A DNA stretch of 64,000 nucleotides from Bacteroides graminisolvens DSM 19988 = JCM 15093 (GTDB taxonomy: Bacteria; Bacteroidota; Bacteroidia; Bacteroidales; Bacteroidaceae), in the NCBI RefSeq assembly GCF_000428125.1, contig NZ_ATZI01000006.1, forward strand, positions 1 through 64,000. The letters run 5' to 3'. The translations under genes and the position numbers were made by a program. Shown here in pieces: positions 28,359-37,244 of this stretch (the stretch's first letter is position 1; every line of letters begins with the position of its first letter). The notes beneath the pieces are model-generated. The model saw only the letters and a program-made list of their open reading frames with translations, had not been told where the DNA came from and ran no database searches.

Positions 28359-30218
28359 GTGAACAAGATAAATACAAGCACTTTGTGCGCACAAACCTCT
28401 TTGCAGCAACAACAACTGTTGTTACGCATGGAATATGAATACGAAAAAGAAGAATTCCAACGTTTGACCCAGACCATGGGCATTGGAAGAAAGATAAAAC
28501 GCGGACAATGCTGGTATCCTATTTCTACGGGAAGAAGTTATTACAACTCTCTGAATCAGTTCGTTATAGAAATAGAGCGCAAAGAGGATAAAGACATTGA
28601 ACATGCTTTTGAATACGGTAAGCCGGTTTGTTTCTTCACGCAAGATGCCGGTAATCAGATAAAATATTTGCCATTTACCGCCCAGGTAAGCTATGCCGAT
28701 GACGAACGAATGGTAGTGATCCTGCCCGGAGCTTCGGCACGCATTGAGCTGGAAGGAGCACATCAACTGGGTGTTCAGCTTTATTTTGATGAGACCAGTT
28801 ACCGAACCATGTTCGAGGCATTGGCCGATGTGATCAGGGCAAAGGGCAACAGGCTGGCTGCTTTGCGAGACATCATGCTCGACAATCAGCTGCCTGCCGA
28901 GCGACAAATTTTCCCTCAACGCTTTCCCTGGCTCAACAGTACACAAGAAGAAGCTGTCAACAAGGTGTTACGAGCCAAAGATGTGGCGGTGGTGCACGGG
29001 CCTCCGGGCACTGGTAAAACAACCACGCTCGTGGAGGCCATATACGAAACATTGCATCGGGAGAATCAGGTGCTGGTTTGTGCGCAAAGCAACGCGGCTG
29101 TTGACTGGATTGCCGAGAAGCTGGTTGACCGCGGTGTGGCTGTGTTGCGCATTGGGAATCCCAGCAGGGTGAACGACAAGATGCTGTCTTTTACCTACGA
29201 GCGTCGCTTTGAAAGTCATCCGTTGTACAGTGAATTGTGGAGCATCCGCAAGGCTATTCGTGAAACGAGCCGCAAAAGGCATGAACGCATAAGCGAACTG
29301 AAGGATCGGGCCACACAAATTGAGATACAGATCAACGAAGATTTGTTTTCGCAAGCACGTGTCGTAGCCTCAACGCTGGTCAGCTCCAATCATCGCGTGC
29401 TGAGCGGACGCAAATTCAGCACGTTGTTTATTGACGAAGCGGCCCAGGCATTAGAAGCCGCTTGCTGGATTGCCATCCGAAAGGCCGAACGGGTAGTGTT
29501 GGCGGGCGACCATTGTCAGCTGCCACCCACCATCAAATGCATAGATGCGGCTCGCGGCGGACTGTCGAACACGTTGATGGAAAAGATCGTGACCGGTAAA
29601 CCTCAAAGTGTTTCTCTGCTCAAAGTGCAGTATCGCATGCATCAAGCCATTATGCACTTTCCTTCGCATTGGTTTTACAGCGGCGAAGTTTATGCCGCTC
29701 CTCAGGTGCACAACCGAAGTATTCTGGATTATGATACTCCGCTGGTATGGCTGGACACGTCGGGACAGGACTTTCAAGAGGAGTTTGTGGGCGACAGTTA
29801 CGGACGAATTAACAAATCCGAGGCTAACCTTTTGCTCACCGAACTGGAGAACTACATCAAACGCATCGGGGCCAAGCGCATGCTCGACGAGCGTATTGAC
29901 TTCGGCATCATATCGCCATACAAAGCACAGGTGCAGTACTTGCGAAATGAAATAAAACGCAGTCGTTTCCTGCGGCCGTTCAAAGCGGCCATCACCGTTC
30001 ACACCGTTGACGGTTTTCAGGGACAAGAACGCGATGTCATATTCATCAGCTTGGTACGCGCCAATGACGATGGGCAAATTGGTTTTCTGAGTGATCTCCG
30101 CCGCATGAACGTGGCCATTACCCGCGCACGGATGAAGTTGGTTATTTTAGGCGATGCCTCTACCCTGACCAAACATAAGTTCTACCGGGAGTTATTTGAG
30201 TACATTAAGTTGCTTTGA
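28359..30218 (+). CDS. UPF1/IGHMBP2-like superfamily 1 helicase (AAA domain)
   Basis: About 619 aa, SF1B-type DNA/RNA helicase. Walker A is VHGPPGTGKTTTLVEA, Walker B is TLFIDEAAQALEAACW (DEAA, typical of UPF1-like enzymes), and later motifs are LAGDHCQLPPTI, VQYRMHQAIMHFPS, TVDGFQGQERDVIFISLVR and RRMNVAITRARMKL. A GTG at 28359 is chosen as start because the promoter box at 28327 excludes the earlier ATG. An alternative is the ATG at 28428. No nuclease domain is visible. A role in repair or RNA processing is plausible, not shown. Confidence 0.9.
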   Translation: MNKINTSTLCAQTSLQQQQLLLRMEYEYEKEEFQRLTQTMGIGRKIKRGQCWYPISTGRSYYNSLNQFVIEIERKEDKDIEHAFEYGKPVCFFTQDAGNQIKYLPFTAQVSYADDERMVVILPGASARIELEGAHQLGVQLYFDETSYRTMFEALADVIRAKGNRLAALRDIMLDNQLPAERQIFPQRFPWLNSTQEEAVNKVLRAKDVAVVHGPPGTGKTTTLVEAIYETLHRENQVLVCAQSNAAVDWIAEKLVDRGVAVLRIGNPSRVNDKMLSFTYERRFESHPLYSELWSIRKAIRETSRKRHERISELKDRATQIEIQINEDLFSQARVVASTLVSSNHRVLSGRKFSTLFIDEAAQALEAACWIAIRKAERVVLAGDHCQLPPTIKCIDAARGGLSNTLMEKIVTGKPQSVSLLKVQYRMHQAIMHFPSHWFYSGEVYAAPQVHNRSILDYDTPLVWLDTSGQDFQEEFVGDSYGRINKSEANLLLTELENYIKRIGAKRMLDERIDFGIISPYKAQVQYLRNEIKRSRFLRPFKAAITVHTVDGFQGQERDVIFISLVRANDDGQIGFLSDLRRMNVAITRARMKLVILGDASTLTKHKFYRELFEYIKLL

Positions 30219-30273
30219 TGGGGCGTTTTCATTAAAATACCTTTACTCCAACACCGCTTTCCGTGCTAATCTT

Positions 30274-30623
30274 GTCAAGAGCAAGTTTATGTATTATTAA
30301 CTAATGGTTGGGTTCGCACCGACCATTGGGAAGAGTTGGGCAAAACATAACCAACTTTTTGAAAAACATAACGGCCGATTTGAAAAAGATAACGAGCAAT
30401 TTGAAAAGACAAACCGTCTTTTGGGTCATGAGCAACCGTCTTACGGCCAAGAGACGGTTTGTCGCGGACCATTTGCTACCGTGCAAAACGGCATAAGCAA
30501 CCGTCTCAGTGAAAAATGGAACCGTGCAAAACGAAAAAAGGCAGGAGTTTGAGCTCCTGCCTTTGCGCCTATATTAATTTGAATATACTATAGGATTATG
30601 ATGACAAAGATAATACATTATAC
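30274..30623. repeat. 350-bp dispersed repeat, copy 1
   Basis: Same-orientation copy of 61211-61560, also 350 bp, with roughly 80-95 percent identity by eye and best at the right end. Inside are imperfect 21-nt tandem units (consensus near AAACATAACnnnCnATTTGAA) around 30351-30413, an inverted repeat around AACCGTCT/AGACGGTT, and a perfectly conserved hairpin GGCAGGAG-TTTGAG-CTCCTGCC (30540-30561). Open frames on either strand are not kept in the same form in the other copy, so it is treated as non-coding. No transposase or target duplication is seen. It fills the gap between the convergent helicase and ilvC genes. Confidence 0.85.
30535..30598 (-). ncRNA. Candidate short repeat-encoded transcript, copy 1
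   Basis: Minus strand: TTG at 30635-30633, 20-bp spacer, -7 box TATCTTTG at 30612-30605, then about 36 nt and the hairpin CTCCTGCC stem followed by TTTTTT. Promoter and terminator are both kept in copy 2. Predicted length is about 64 nt. This is inferred from sequence signals only. Confidence 0.35.
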
Positions 30624-30725
30624 GATCAAAGTCAAGTATTAAAGCAATTATTTTGTATGTCAAGTCGGAATAGCATGAATAAAATGGACCTTCAAAACAA
30701 GCATTGGCTTCCATTACCAACAAAA

Positions 30726-30752
30726 AAACCGCCCCCAAGCCGGGAGCGGTTT
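30726..30752 (-). terminator. Terminator downstream of ilvC
   Basis: 11-bp stem with one mismatch (AAACCGCCCCC arm against GGGAGCGGTTT). It is followed on the minus strand by seven T, 29 bp after the ilvC stop. Confidence 0.85.
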
Positions 30753-30781
30753 CTATCCATCAACGAATGGATTGATTTATG

Positions 30782-31828
30782 TTAGTTGTTTTCAGGGCGA
30801 AGTTTACGAACCACTGCACCGGCTTGCCACATTTCACTTTCGCGAAGCTGACGAAGTTCTTCATTCAGTTTCTCACGATAGTCGGGTTGTGAGTTCGAGT
30901 CAATAGAACGTTGAGCCTCATTACCTACTTTTACTTCGTGATACAATTTCTCGAATACAGGCTTTGTTGCATCGTGGAACGGACCCATCCAGTCGAGCGC
31001 ACCGCGTTGAGCAGTAGTTGAGCAGTTAGCATACATCCAGTCCATACCGTTCTTTGCAAACAAAGGCATCAATGACTGAGTCAACTCTTCCACTGTTTCA
31101 TTGAAAGCTTCTGAAGGAGTGTGACCGTTTTCACGCAAAGTTTCGTACTGAGCCAATAAGATTCCCTGAATAGCACCCATCAAAGTACCACGCTCACCGG
31201 TAAGGTCAGAGTAAACTTCGCGTAAGAAAGTTGTTTCAAAAAGATAACCCGAACCTACGCCGATACCCAAAGCAACCACGCGCTCAAATGCACGACCTGT
31301 TGCATCTTGGAAAATAGCGTATGAAGAGTTCAAACCGCGACCTTCGAGGAACATGGTACGAAGTGACGTACCCGAACCTTTAGGAGCCACCAAAATAACA
31401 TCGACATCTGCCGGAGGAACAATGCCTGTACGTTCTTTGTAAGTGATACCAAAACCGTGTGAGAAATAAAGAGCCTTACCGGCAGTCAGGTTTTTCTTCA
31501 CTGTAGGCCATACTTCAATCTGTGCTGCATCTGAAAGCAGGTACTGAATAATTGTTCCGCGTTGACAAGCTTCCTCAATATCGAAAAGAGTTTCGCCAGG
31601 TACCCATCCGTCGGCAATTGCTTTTTCCCAAGTCTTTCCACCTTTACGTTGGCCAACAATTACGTTGAAGCCATTATCGCGCAGGTTCAATGACTGACCG
31701 GGGCCCTGTACACCATAACCAATTACGGCAATCACTTCGTCTTTCAATACTTCACGTGCTTTCTCCAAAGGAAATTCTTCACGGGTTACTACATTTTCAG
31801 TAACGCCACCAAAATTCATCTGTGCCAT
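30782..31828 (-). CDS. ilvC: Ketol-acid reductoisomerase
   Basis: Second step of valine and isoleucine synthesis: Mg-dependent isomerisation and NADPH reduction of acetolactate. 348 aa. The nucleotide-binding motif is VIGYGVQGPGQSLNLRDNG (about residues 36-54), with QRKGGKTW beyond it. KGSGTSLRTMFLEGRG and the C-terminal EVYSDLTGERGTLMGAIQG carry metal ligands. Last gene of the ilv operon, 88 bp after the thioesterase gene, with a terminator behind it. Confidence 0.96.
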   Translation of the reverse strand: MAQMNFGGVTENVVTREEFPLEKAREVLKDEVIAVIGYGVQGPGQSLNLRDNGFNVIVGQRKGGKTWEKAIADGWVPGETLFDIEEACQRGTIIQYLLSDAAQIEVWPTVKKNLTAGKALYFSHGFGITYKERTGIVPPADVDVILVAPKGSGTSLRTMFLEGRGLNSSYAIFQDATGRAFERVVALGIGVGSGYLFETTFLREVYSDLTGERGTLMGAIQGILLAQYETLRENGHTPSEAFNETVEELTQSLMPLFAKNGMDWMYANCSTTAQRGALDWMGPFHDATKPVFEKLYHEVKVGNEAQRSIDSNSQPDYREKLNEELRQLRESEMWQAGAVVRKLRPENN

Positions 31829-31916
31829 TTTGTTTTTAGTTTTTTATGCCTCTCTTACGCATTCTGTTTTACGTGGCGAAAGGCGGTTATTAATTATATA
31901 ATTCTCTTTATTACTG

Positions 31917-32666
31917 TTATACGAATATCACTTTCGAACGACAAACCACCTCGTCATCGTTCTTCTTCACCTCCACATGATATTCATCGGGCCCGGCCTG
32001 CTGCATGGCAAATGCCAGCTTATCTCCGTAGTAGCTCTCGGCTACATAAGCCATTTCAAAGCGGCGGATACGCTTCGTTTGATACATTTCAATAGGAAAC
32101 AAGTCGAGTATGTGCTCTATGTAACGAATACTATTAACGTGTCCGTTGATGTCAATGTCACTGTAACGTGCCTCCAGCGTACCGGCAGGCGGCACATCGG
32201 CATCGACTTTAATGCGCGAAGGCTTCTCAATAGGGCAAGGTTCCTTGCACACATAATCAACAATGCCGCCACCGTGCAAAGTAAGCAAGTCGGCAGGCTT
32301 GCGGGTTGAGAGGTTAATCATAGCCCAGATAGAACGGGCATAGCCAATCTTCTTGCCGTCTTTGTTAATGATGGCAAAGTTACGGTCTGTAAAAAGGCGA
32401 TACACATTCTCAACCCAGGTTTGTATGCTGAACTCTTCGTATTGATAAGGCATTTCGTCGAGTTCAACGGCCAAACGTGAAAGAACCCACGTGTAATTGT
32501 CTTCATTGAGCGTGGCAATTCCAAAGCCACGGTCGGTAGCATGGAAGCCGGCACAGTTCAGTAAATGATTGCCCAGCACGCCCATGGTAAGCCTTCCGTT
32601 GAAGTCAACATGAAACGGTTCGGCAACAAAACGATAGGTTCCTATTTTATTCTCCGGTTCACTCAT
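31917..32666 (-). CDS. Acyl-ACP thioesterase (hotdog fold)
   Basis: A 249-aa double-hotdog thioesterase that releases fatty acids from acyl carrier protein. Family signatures are NHLLNCAGFHATDRGFG, WVLSRLAVELDEMP, WVENVYRLFTDRNF and the YSDIDINGHVNSIRYIEHILDLF segment with the catalytic Asn/His (about residues 166-176). Start overlaps the ilvN stop by four bases (ATGA). Its place inside the branched-chain amino acid operon suggests a link between valine/leucine precursors and branched fatty acids. Confidence 0.9.
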   Translation of the reverse strand: MSEPENKIGTYRFVAEPFHVDFNGRLTMGVLGNHLLNCAGFHATDRGFGIATLNEDNYTWVLSRLAVELDEMPYQYEEFSIQTWVENVYRLFTDRNFAIINKDGKKIGYARSIWAMINLSTRKPADLLTLHGGGIVDYVCKEPCPIEKPSRIKVDADVPPAGTLEARYSDIDINGHVNSIRYIEHILDLFPIEMYQTKRIRRFEMAYVAESYYGDKLAFAMQQAGPDEYHVEVKKNDDEVVCRSKVIFV

Positions 32667-33223
32667 TCTTCACAATTCTTTTTACTGCGGATATGCTTCT
32701 GTTCTCTTTCGGTCAGATACTCACTCAGCTTTTCCACGCAACTCTTCGTAATGGCGATGCGGCCCGAACGAACAAATTGCAGTATGCCTATTTCCTTCAG
32801 GTCATCGTACAATTCCTGCGTTTCCTCCGTTGTTCCCGATTTCTGAATCACCATGTAAGTAGGATTAATTTCAATGATACGGGCATTGTGACGGCTCACG
32901 ATGTACTCCACACGGTTACTGTCAAGCAACTCTTGCGTAGGGATCTTATAAAGTGCTATCTCGCGAAAGAAGATTTCATCATCCGTAAAGTAATGAGCCT
33001 GAACCACATCAATTCGTTTTTCAATCTGTTTGGTTACTTTCTGAATCGTATCTTCATCCGTACAAGTAGTGATGGTATATTTATGAATACCCTTGATGGA
33101 AGAAGCCGACACATTGAGGCTCTCTATGTTCAACTGTCTGCGGGTAAATATAGTAGTAATCTGATTAAGAATACCAGCTATGTTCTCCGAATAAACGTTG
33201 AGGGTGTATAATGTTTTATCCAT
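32663..33223 (-). CDS. ilvN: Acetolactate synthase small (regulatory) subunit
   Basis: A 186-aa regulatory subunit. The ACT domain at residues 1-80 (LYTLNVYSENIAGILNQITTIFTRRQLNIESL) binds valine for feedback inhibition. A C-terminal domain (about 90-170) resembles the ALS_ss_C fold. It lies 13 bp after ilvB, as expected for the holoenzyme pair, and overlaps the thioesterase start. Confidence 0.95.
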   Translation of the reverse strand: MDKTLYTLNVYSENIAGILNQITTIFTRRQLNIESLNVSASSIKGIHKYTITTCTDEDTIQKVTKQIEKRIDVVQAHYFTDDEIFFREIALYKIPTQELLDSNRVEYIVSRHNARIIEINPTYMVIQKSGTTEETQELYDDLKEIGILQFVRSGRIAITKSCVEKLSEYLTEREQKHIRSKKNCEE

Positions 33224-33236
33224 AATGTTTTAATGA

Positions 33237-34931
33237 TTAGCCTAACATCACATTGGTTACCGTATCTCCTGCTGGTACCATGGGATAAACCATGCCTACC
33301 TGCTCTACTTCTACTTCAAGCAGATAAGAGCCGTCGGTAGCAAGCATTTCTTCAATAGCACCGGCCAGTTCTTCGCGCTGCTGCACCTTACGTCCTTTGA
33401 TGCCGTAAGCCGAAGCTATTTTCACAAAATCAGGATTTATCATAGGGGTGTTAGAGTATCTTTCCTTAAAGAAAAGCTCTTGCCACTGGCGAACCATGCC
33501 CAAGAAACTGTTGTTCAGCAAGATGATCTTCACGTTGGTACCGGTTTCCATGATGGTTCCCAGTTCCTGAATGGTCATCTGCAACCCGCCGTCACCACAA
33601 AAGAAACAAACAGTTCTGTTCGGTGCTCCGAAAGCAGCGCCAATAGCAGCCGGTAAGCCGAAGCCCATCGTTCCGAGTCCGCCCGATGTAACCATGCTGC
33701 GTTTCTGAGAGAATTTAAAGTAACGAGCAGCAAACATCTGATTCTGCCCCACGTCAGTAACAAGCACTGCCTGGTGGTTGGTCGCCTCCGAAACGGCATG
33801 AATAACCTCACCCATGGTAATTTGTCCTTCTTTAGGGTGAATTTCCTTTTCCACAACTGCCTCGTATTCTTTTTCTTCGCAAGGCAAGAAGCTATCTCTC
33901 CATTCACGGTGGTTGTTCTTCTCAAGAAGTTCGGTTACCGCTGCCAGTGTTTCCTTGCAATCGCCCAATACGGCTACGGTAGTCTTCACGTTCTTGTCGA
34001 CCTCCGCGGGGTCAATATCGAAATGAATAATCTTGGCTTGTTTGGCGTATGTTTTGAGGTTACCGGTTACCCGGTCATCAAAACGCATGCCGATAGCAAT
34101 CAGTACATCACATTCATTGGTCTTTAAGTTGGGACCCAAGTTACCATGCATACCCAACATGCCTTTGTTTAGCGGATGGGCCGACGGTAAAGCTGAGAGG
34201 CCGAGCAATGTGCATCCGGCGGGAATATCAGCCTTTTCAAGGAACTCCATCAGCTCGTTTTGTGCTTCACCTAGTTCAACGCCCTGGCCGACCAACGCCC
34301 ATGGCTTTTTAGCTGAATTGATGATAGCAGCTGCTTCGGCAATGGCTTTCGGGTCCATTTCGGGAACCGGAACATAACTACGGATGTAGTCAATAGTACA
34401 CGGCTCGTAAGCAACCTTTTCTATTTGTGCATTCTTGGCAAAGTCGAGCACTACCGGACCGGGCCTACCGCTGCGTGCTACGTAAAAGGCACGCGCTACC
34501 GCCCACGGTATATCTTCAGCTCTACGTATCTGATAGCTCCATTTGGTAATGGGCTGCGTTAAGCTAACTAAGTCTATTTCCTGAAAAGCATCCGAGCCGA
34601 GCAATGAGCTGACTACTTGTCCGGCAATCACCACTATCGGCGTACTGTCGAGCATGGCATCACCTATTCCGGTAATGGCATTGGTGGCACCCGGACCGCT
34701 AGTCACAACGCAAACACCAACTTCGCCCGATACTCTGGCATATCCTTGAGCAGCATGTGCGGCTCCTTGCTCGTGGCGAACAAGAACATGCTGCAACTTC
34801 TCTTTATAATCGTACAAACAATCGTAAACCGGCATAATCGCTCCTCCGGGGTAGCCGAAGAGGGTATGTACTCCCTCATGGATCAATGAGCGAACTAAAG
34901 CTTCCGATCCGGTGATGAGTTGTTTTTCCAT
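33237..34931 (-). CDS. ilvB: Acetolactate synthase large subunit
   Basis: ThDP-dependent condensation of pyruvate to acetolactate. ATG at 34931 gives 564 aa beginning MEKQLITGSEALVRSLI. A longer frame from 34973 runs into ilvD and adds a Lys-rich tail not expected in the family. The catalytic Glu lies in LVRHEQGAAHAAQGYARVSGEVG. The ThDP/Mg motif is GDGGLQMTIQELGTI...NNSFLGMVRQWQ, and the FAD-binding segment includes GMHGNLGPNLKTNECDV. Second gene of the ilv operon. Confidence 0.95.
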   Translation of the reverse strand: MEKQLITGSEALVRSLIHEGVHTLFGYPGGAIMPVYDCLYDYKEKLQHVLVRHEQGAAHAAQGYARVSGEVGVCVVTSGPGATNAITGIGDAMLDSTPIVVIAGQVVSSLLGSDAFQEIDLVSLTQPITKWSYQIRRAEDIPWAVARAFYVARSGRPGPVVLDFAKNAQIEKVAYEPCTIDYIRSYVPVPEMDPKAIAEAAAIINSAKKPWALVGQGVELGEAQNELMEFLEKADIPAGCTLLGLSALPSAHPLNKGMLGMHGNLGPNLKTNECDVLIAIGMRFDDRVTGNLKTYAKQAKIIHFDIDPAEVDKNVKTTVAVLGDCKETLAAVTELLEKNNHREWRDSFLPCEEKEYEAVVEKEIHPKEGQITMGEVIHAVSEATNHQAVLVTDVGQNQMFAARYFKFSQKRSMVTSGGLGTMGFGLPAAIGAAFGAPNRTVCFFCGDGGLQMTIQELGTIMETGTNVKIILLNNSFLGMVRQWQELFFKERYSNTPMINPDFVKIASAYGIKGRKVQQREELAGAIEEMLATDGSYLLEVEVEQVGMVYPMVPAGDTVTNVMLG

Positions 34932-34965
34932 TGTTTTATCTATTTCTTTTTTGTTTTTACTAGTT

Positions 34966-36768
34966 TTAATCAATCAACCGAACGGCTCCCTTATCGGCCG
35001 AGCTCACCATGCTGGCGTATGCTCTCAGGCTCTTTGAGACGTTGCGCTGACGGGTGACGGGTGTCATAGGCCGTGCAGCCAGTTCTTCGTCGGTCAGTTT
35101 CACGTTGATTGTTCTCTCGGGTATGTTTATTTCTATGATGTCACCGTCTTTAATTTTTCCGATATTACCTCCGGCAGCAGCCTCGGGTGAAACGTGTCCA
35201 ATGCTTAACCCCGAAGTACCTCCGCTGAATCGGCCATCGGTTATCAAGGCACACTCTTTACCTAAGTGACGTGATTTGATGTAGGATGTAGGGTAGAGCA
35301 TTTCTTGCATTCCGGGACCGCCTTTAGGGCCTTCGTGGGTAATGACGACGACATCGCCACTGACGACTTTGCCTTTCAGGATGCCTTCGCAAGCAGCGTC
35401 TTGAGAATCGAACACTTTAGCAGGACCGGTAAACTTCCAGATGCTTTCATCCACACCGGCTGTTTTAACAACACAACCGTCTTGCGCAATGTTTCCTTTC
35501 AAAACAGCTAGTCCGCCGTCTTTAGAATAAGCGTGTTCCATGTCACGGATACAGCCCGAAGCACGGTCGGCATCCAACTCTTTGTAATAGCATTCCTGCG
35601 ATCCCATGACCAAGTTAAACTTGCCGGCAGGTGCGCTCTTGTACTTTTTCAAAGCTTCATCGCACACGTGGGGACTGGTAATACTATATTTATCAATGGC
35701 TTGAGCAAGAGTCATACCGTCAACACGATGTACGTTGGTTTCAACCAATCCGGCGTTAGCCAGTTCGTGCATAATGGCCATAATTCCACCTGCCCTGTTT
35801 ACATCCTGAATATGATATTTTTGTGTATTGGGAGCAACCTTACACAAGCAAGGGCTTTTGCGCGAAAGCATGTCGATGTCATCCATCATAAAGTCAACTT
35901 CCGCTTCGTGAGCAATTGCCAATAAGTGCAACACGGTATTGGTTGATCCACCCATGGCGATATCAAGTGTCATGGCGTTGAGGAAGGCCGCACGTGTAGC
36001 AATGCTGCGGGGTAATACGGTTTCGTCTCCTTCACCGTAATATTTATAGGTATTTTCTACAATCAATTGGGCTGCATCTTGAAATAAAGCAGCACGGTTG
36101 GCATGCGTTGCCACGATGGTTCCGTTACCGGGCAAAGCCAATCCGATGGCTTCGTTCAAACAGTTCATGGAGTTAGCCGTAAACATGCCCGAACAGCTTC
36201 CGCAAGTAGGACAAGCACTACGTTCTATCTTCTCCACTTCTTCATCGCTCACGCTGGAATCGGCTGATTTAATCATCGCATCAATCAAATCAAGATGCTG
36301 ACCGTTCAACTCTCCGGCCTCCATCGGACCGCCCGATACAAAAACGGTGGGAATATTCAGCCTCATCGCTGCCATCAACATACCCGGAGTTATTTTGTCG
36401 CAGTTGCTAATGCAAACCATCGCATCGGCTTTGTGCGCATTCACCATATACTCTACACTATCGGCAATTATATCTCGTGAAGGAAGCGAATAAAGCATCC
36501 CGTCATGTCCCATAGCAATACCATCATCAATGGCAATGGTGTTAAATTCGGCAGCAAAACAGCCCAGTTTCTCAATTTCAGCTTTCACCTTTTGGCCTAT
36601 TTCGTGCAGATGCACATGCCCCGGCACAAACTGGGTAAATGAATTCACTATAGCAATAATTGGTTTACCCAATTGTTCTTTCTTCATACCATTGGCCGCC
36701 CACAATGCACGAGCTCCTGCCATACGGCGTCCTTGTGTACTAAACGAACTGCGTAACTGCTTTTTCAT
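34966..36768 (-). CDS. ilvD: Dihydroxy-acid dehydratase
   Basis: Dehydrates dihydroxy-isovalerate and -methylvalerate; Fe-S enzyme. 600 aa. Cluster cysteines lie in [16 protein letters not shown] (about Cys122) and [20 protein letters not shown] (about 195). [28 protein letters not shown] is the C-terminal signature. It is the first structural gene of the operon, preceded by an attenuator (36793-36940). Confidence 0.96.
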   Translation of the reverse strand: MKKQLRSSFSTQGRRMAGARALWAANGMKKEQLGKPIIAIVNSFTQFVPGHVHLHEIGQKVKAEIEKLGCFAAEFNTIAIDDGIAMGHDGMLYSLPSRDIIADSVEYMVNAHKADAMVCISNCDKITPGMLMAAMRLNIPTVFVSGGPMEAGELNGQHLDLIDAMIKSADSSVSDEEVEKIERSACPTCGSCSGMFTANSMNCLNEAIGLALPGNGTIVATHANRAALFQDAAQLIVENTYKYYGEGDETVLPRSIATRAAFLNAMTLDIAMGGSTNTVLHLLAIAHEAEVDFMMDDIDMLSRKSPCLCKVAPNTQKYHIQDVNRAGGIMAIMHELANAGLVETNVHRVDGMTLAQAIDKYSITSPHVCDEALKKYKSAPAGKFNLVMGSQECYYKELDADRASGCIRDMEHAYSKDGGLAVLKGNIAQDGCVVKTAGVDESIWKFTGPAKVFDSQDAACEGILKGKVVSGDVVVITHEGPKGGPGMQEMLYPTSYIKSRHLGKECALITDGRFSGGTSGLSIGHVSPEAAAGGNIGKIKDGDIIEINIPERTINVKLTDEELAARPMTPVTRQRNVSKSLRAYASMVSSADKGAVRLID

Positions 36769-36792
36769 AATTCAAATCATTTTATAATTAAA

Positions 36793-36821
36793 GAGCCTCT
36801 CTCACACAGTGAGAAAGGCTC
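36793..36821 (-). terminator. Attenuator terminator hairpin of the ilv leader
   Basis: On the minus strand, 13-bp stem GAGCCTTTCTCAC/GTGAGAGAGGCTC with one G.U pair and a 3-nt loop, followed by TTTAATTAT. It lies 45 bp after the leader-peptide stop and 24 bp before ilvD. This is where transcription would stop when the leader peptide is translated freely. Confidence 0.88.
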
Positions 36822-36865
36822 CAAATTAATATCTATACTATACTGACATACATATATAACCTTCC

Positions 36866-36940
36866 TCACGCTCTTGATGGGACCACCACGACGCTAATAA
36901 TATCCAGCAGAGACAGGTTAATAGATGTACTTGTAATCAT
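36866..36940 (-). CDS. ilvL: ilv operon leader peptide (24 aa), attenuation control
   Basis: A 24-codon frame on the minus strand beginning ATG ATT ACA at 36940 and ending TGA. Its composition is striking: four consecutive Val codons, Ile-Ile, Leu-Leu, two further Ile and one further Leu, so 11 of 24 residues are Ile, Leu or Val. It ends PSRA, then a terminator hairpin and ilvD. A promoter lies 28 bp upstream. Scarce branched-chain aminoacyl-tRNA should stall ribosomes here and allow an antiterminator to form. Symbol by analogy with enteric ilvL; not homologous in sequence as far as I can tell. Confidence 0.85.
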   Translation of the reverse strand: MITSTSINLSLLDIISVVVVPSRA

Positions 36941-36967
36941 ATTCTTCTTATTTCTTAAATCATGCTG

Positions 36968-36998
36968 CAAAGGTAGCGGCTTTTTTATAAACTCCAAA
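36968..36998 (-). promoter_or_regulatory. ilv operon promoter (TTTG-N19-TACCTTTG)
   Basis: On the minus strand, TTTG at 36998-36995, 19-bp spacer, TACCTTTG at 36975-36968. Nearly ideal Bacteroides primary sigma promoter. Predicted start near 36961, so the leader peptide starts about 20 nt into the transcript. Confidence 0.8.
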
Positions 36999-37189
36999 CA
37001 AATCGAATAAAAAAAACGTTTATTAATTCATAATCGTAAGAAAAAGAGGTCTCAAAACCTTATTCTATTACAATTAGTTTCAGAAGAAACCTTTTAGGAG
37101 GGTATTATAAAAGAAGTTTCAGAACCACGGAAGTGCTTAATAATCTGAAATTTACGCGTCAAGATACCAGAATCGAACTAAATAATTAG

Positions 37190-37197
37190 TATATTTG
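37190..37197 (+). promoter_or_regulatory. -7 box TATATTTG for the FKBP isomerase gene
   Basis: TAnnTTTG match 47 bp before the ATG at 37245. Confidence 0.6.
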
Positions 37198-37244
37198 CAA
37201 ACTCTGTTATGGAGGTATTATTAACCAGCTATTAAAATTTGAAA

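Noticed and set aside
30301..30552. Overlapping short frames on both strands inside repeat copy 1 (heptad-like KHNQLFE pattern)
   Set aside because: The plus frame has a stop in copy 2 and the minus frames differ in ends. The heptad pattern follows from the 21-nt DNA repeat.
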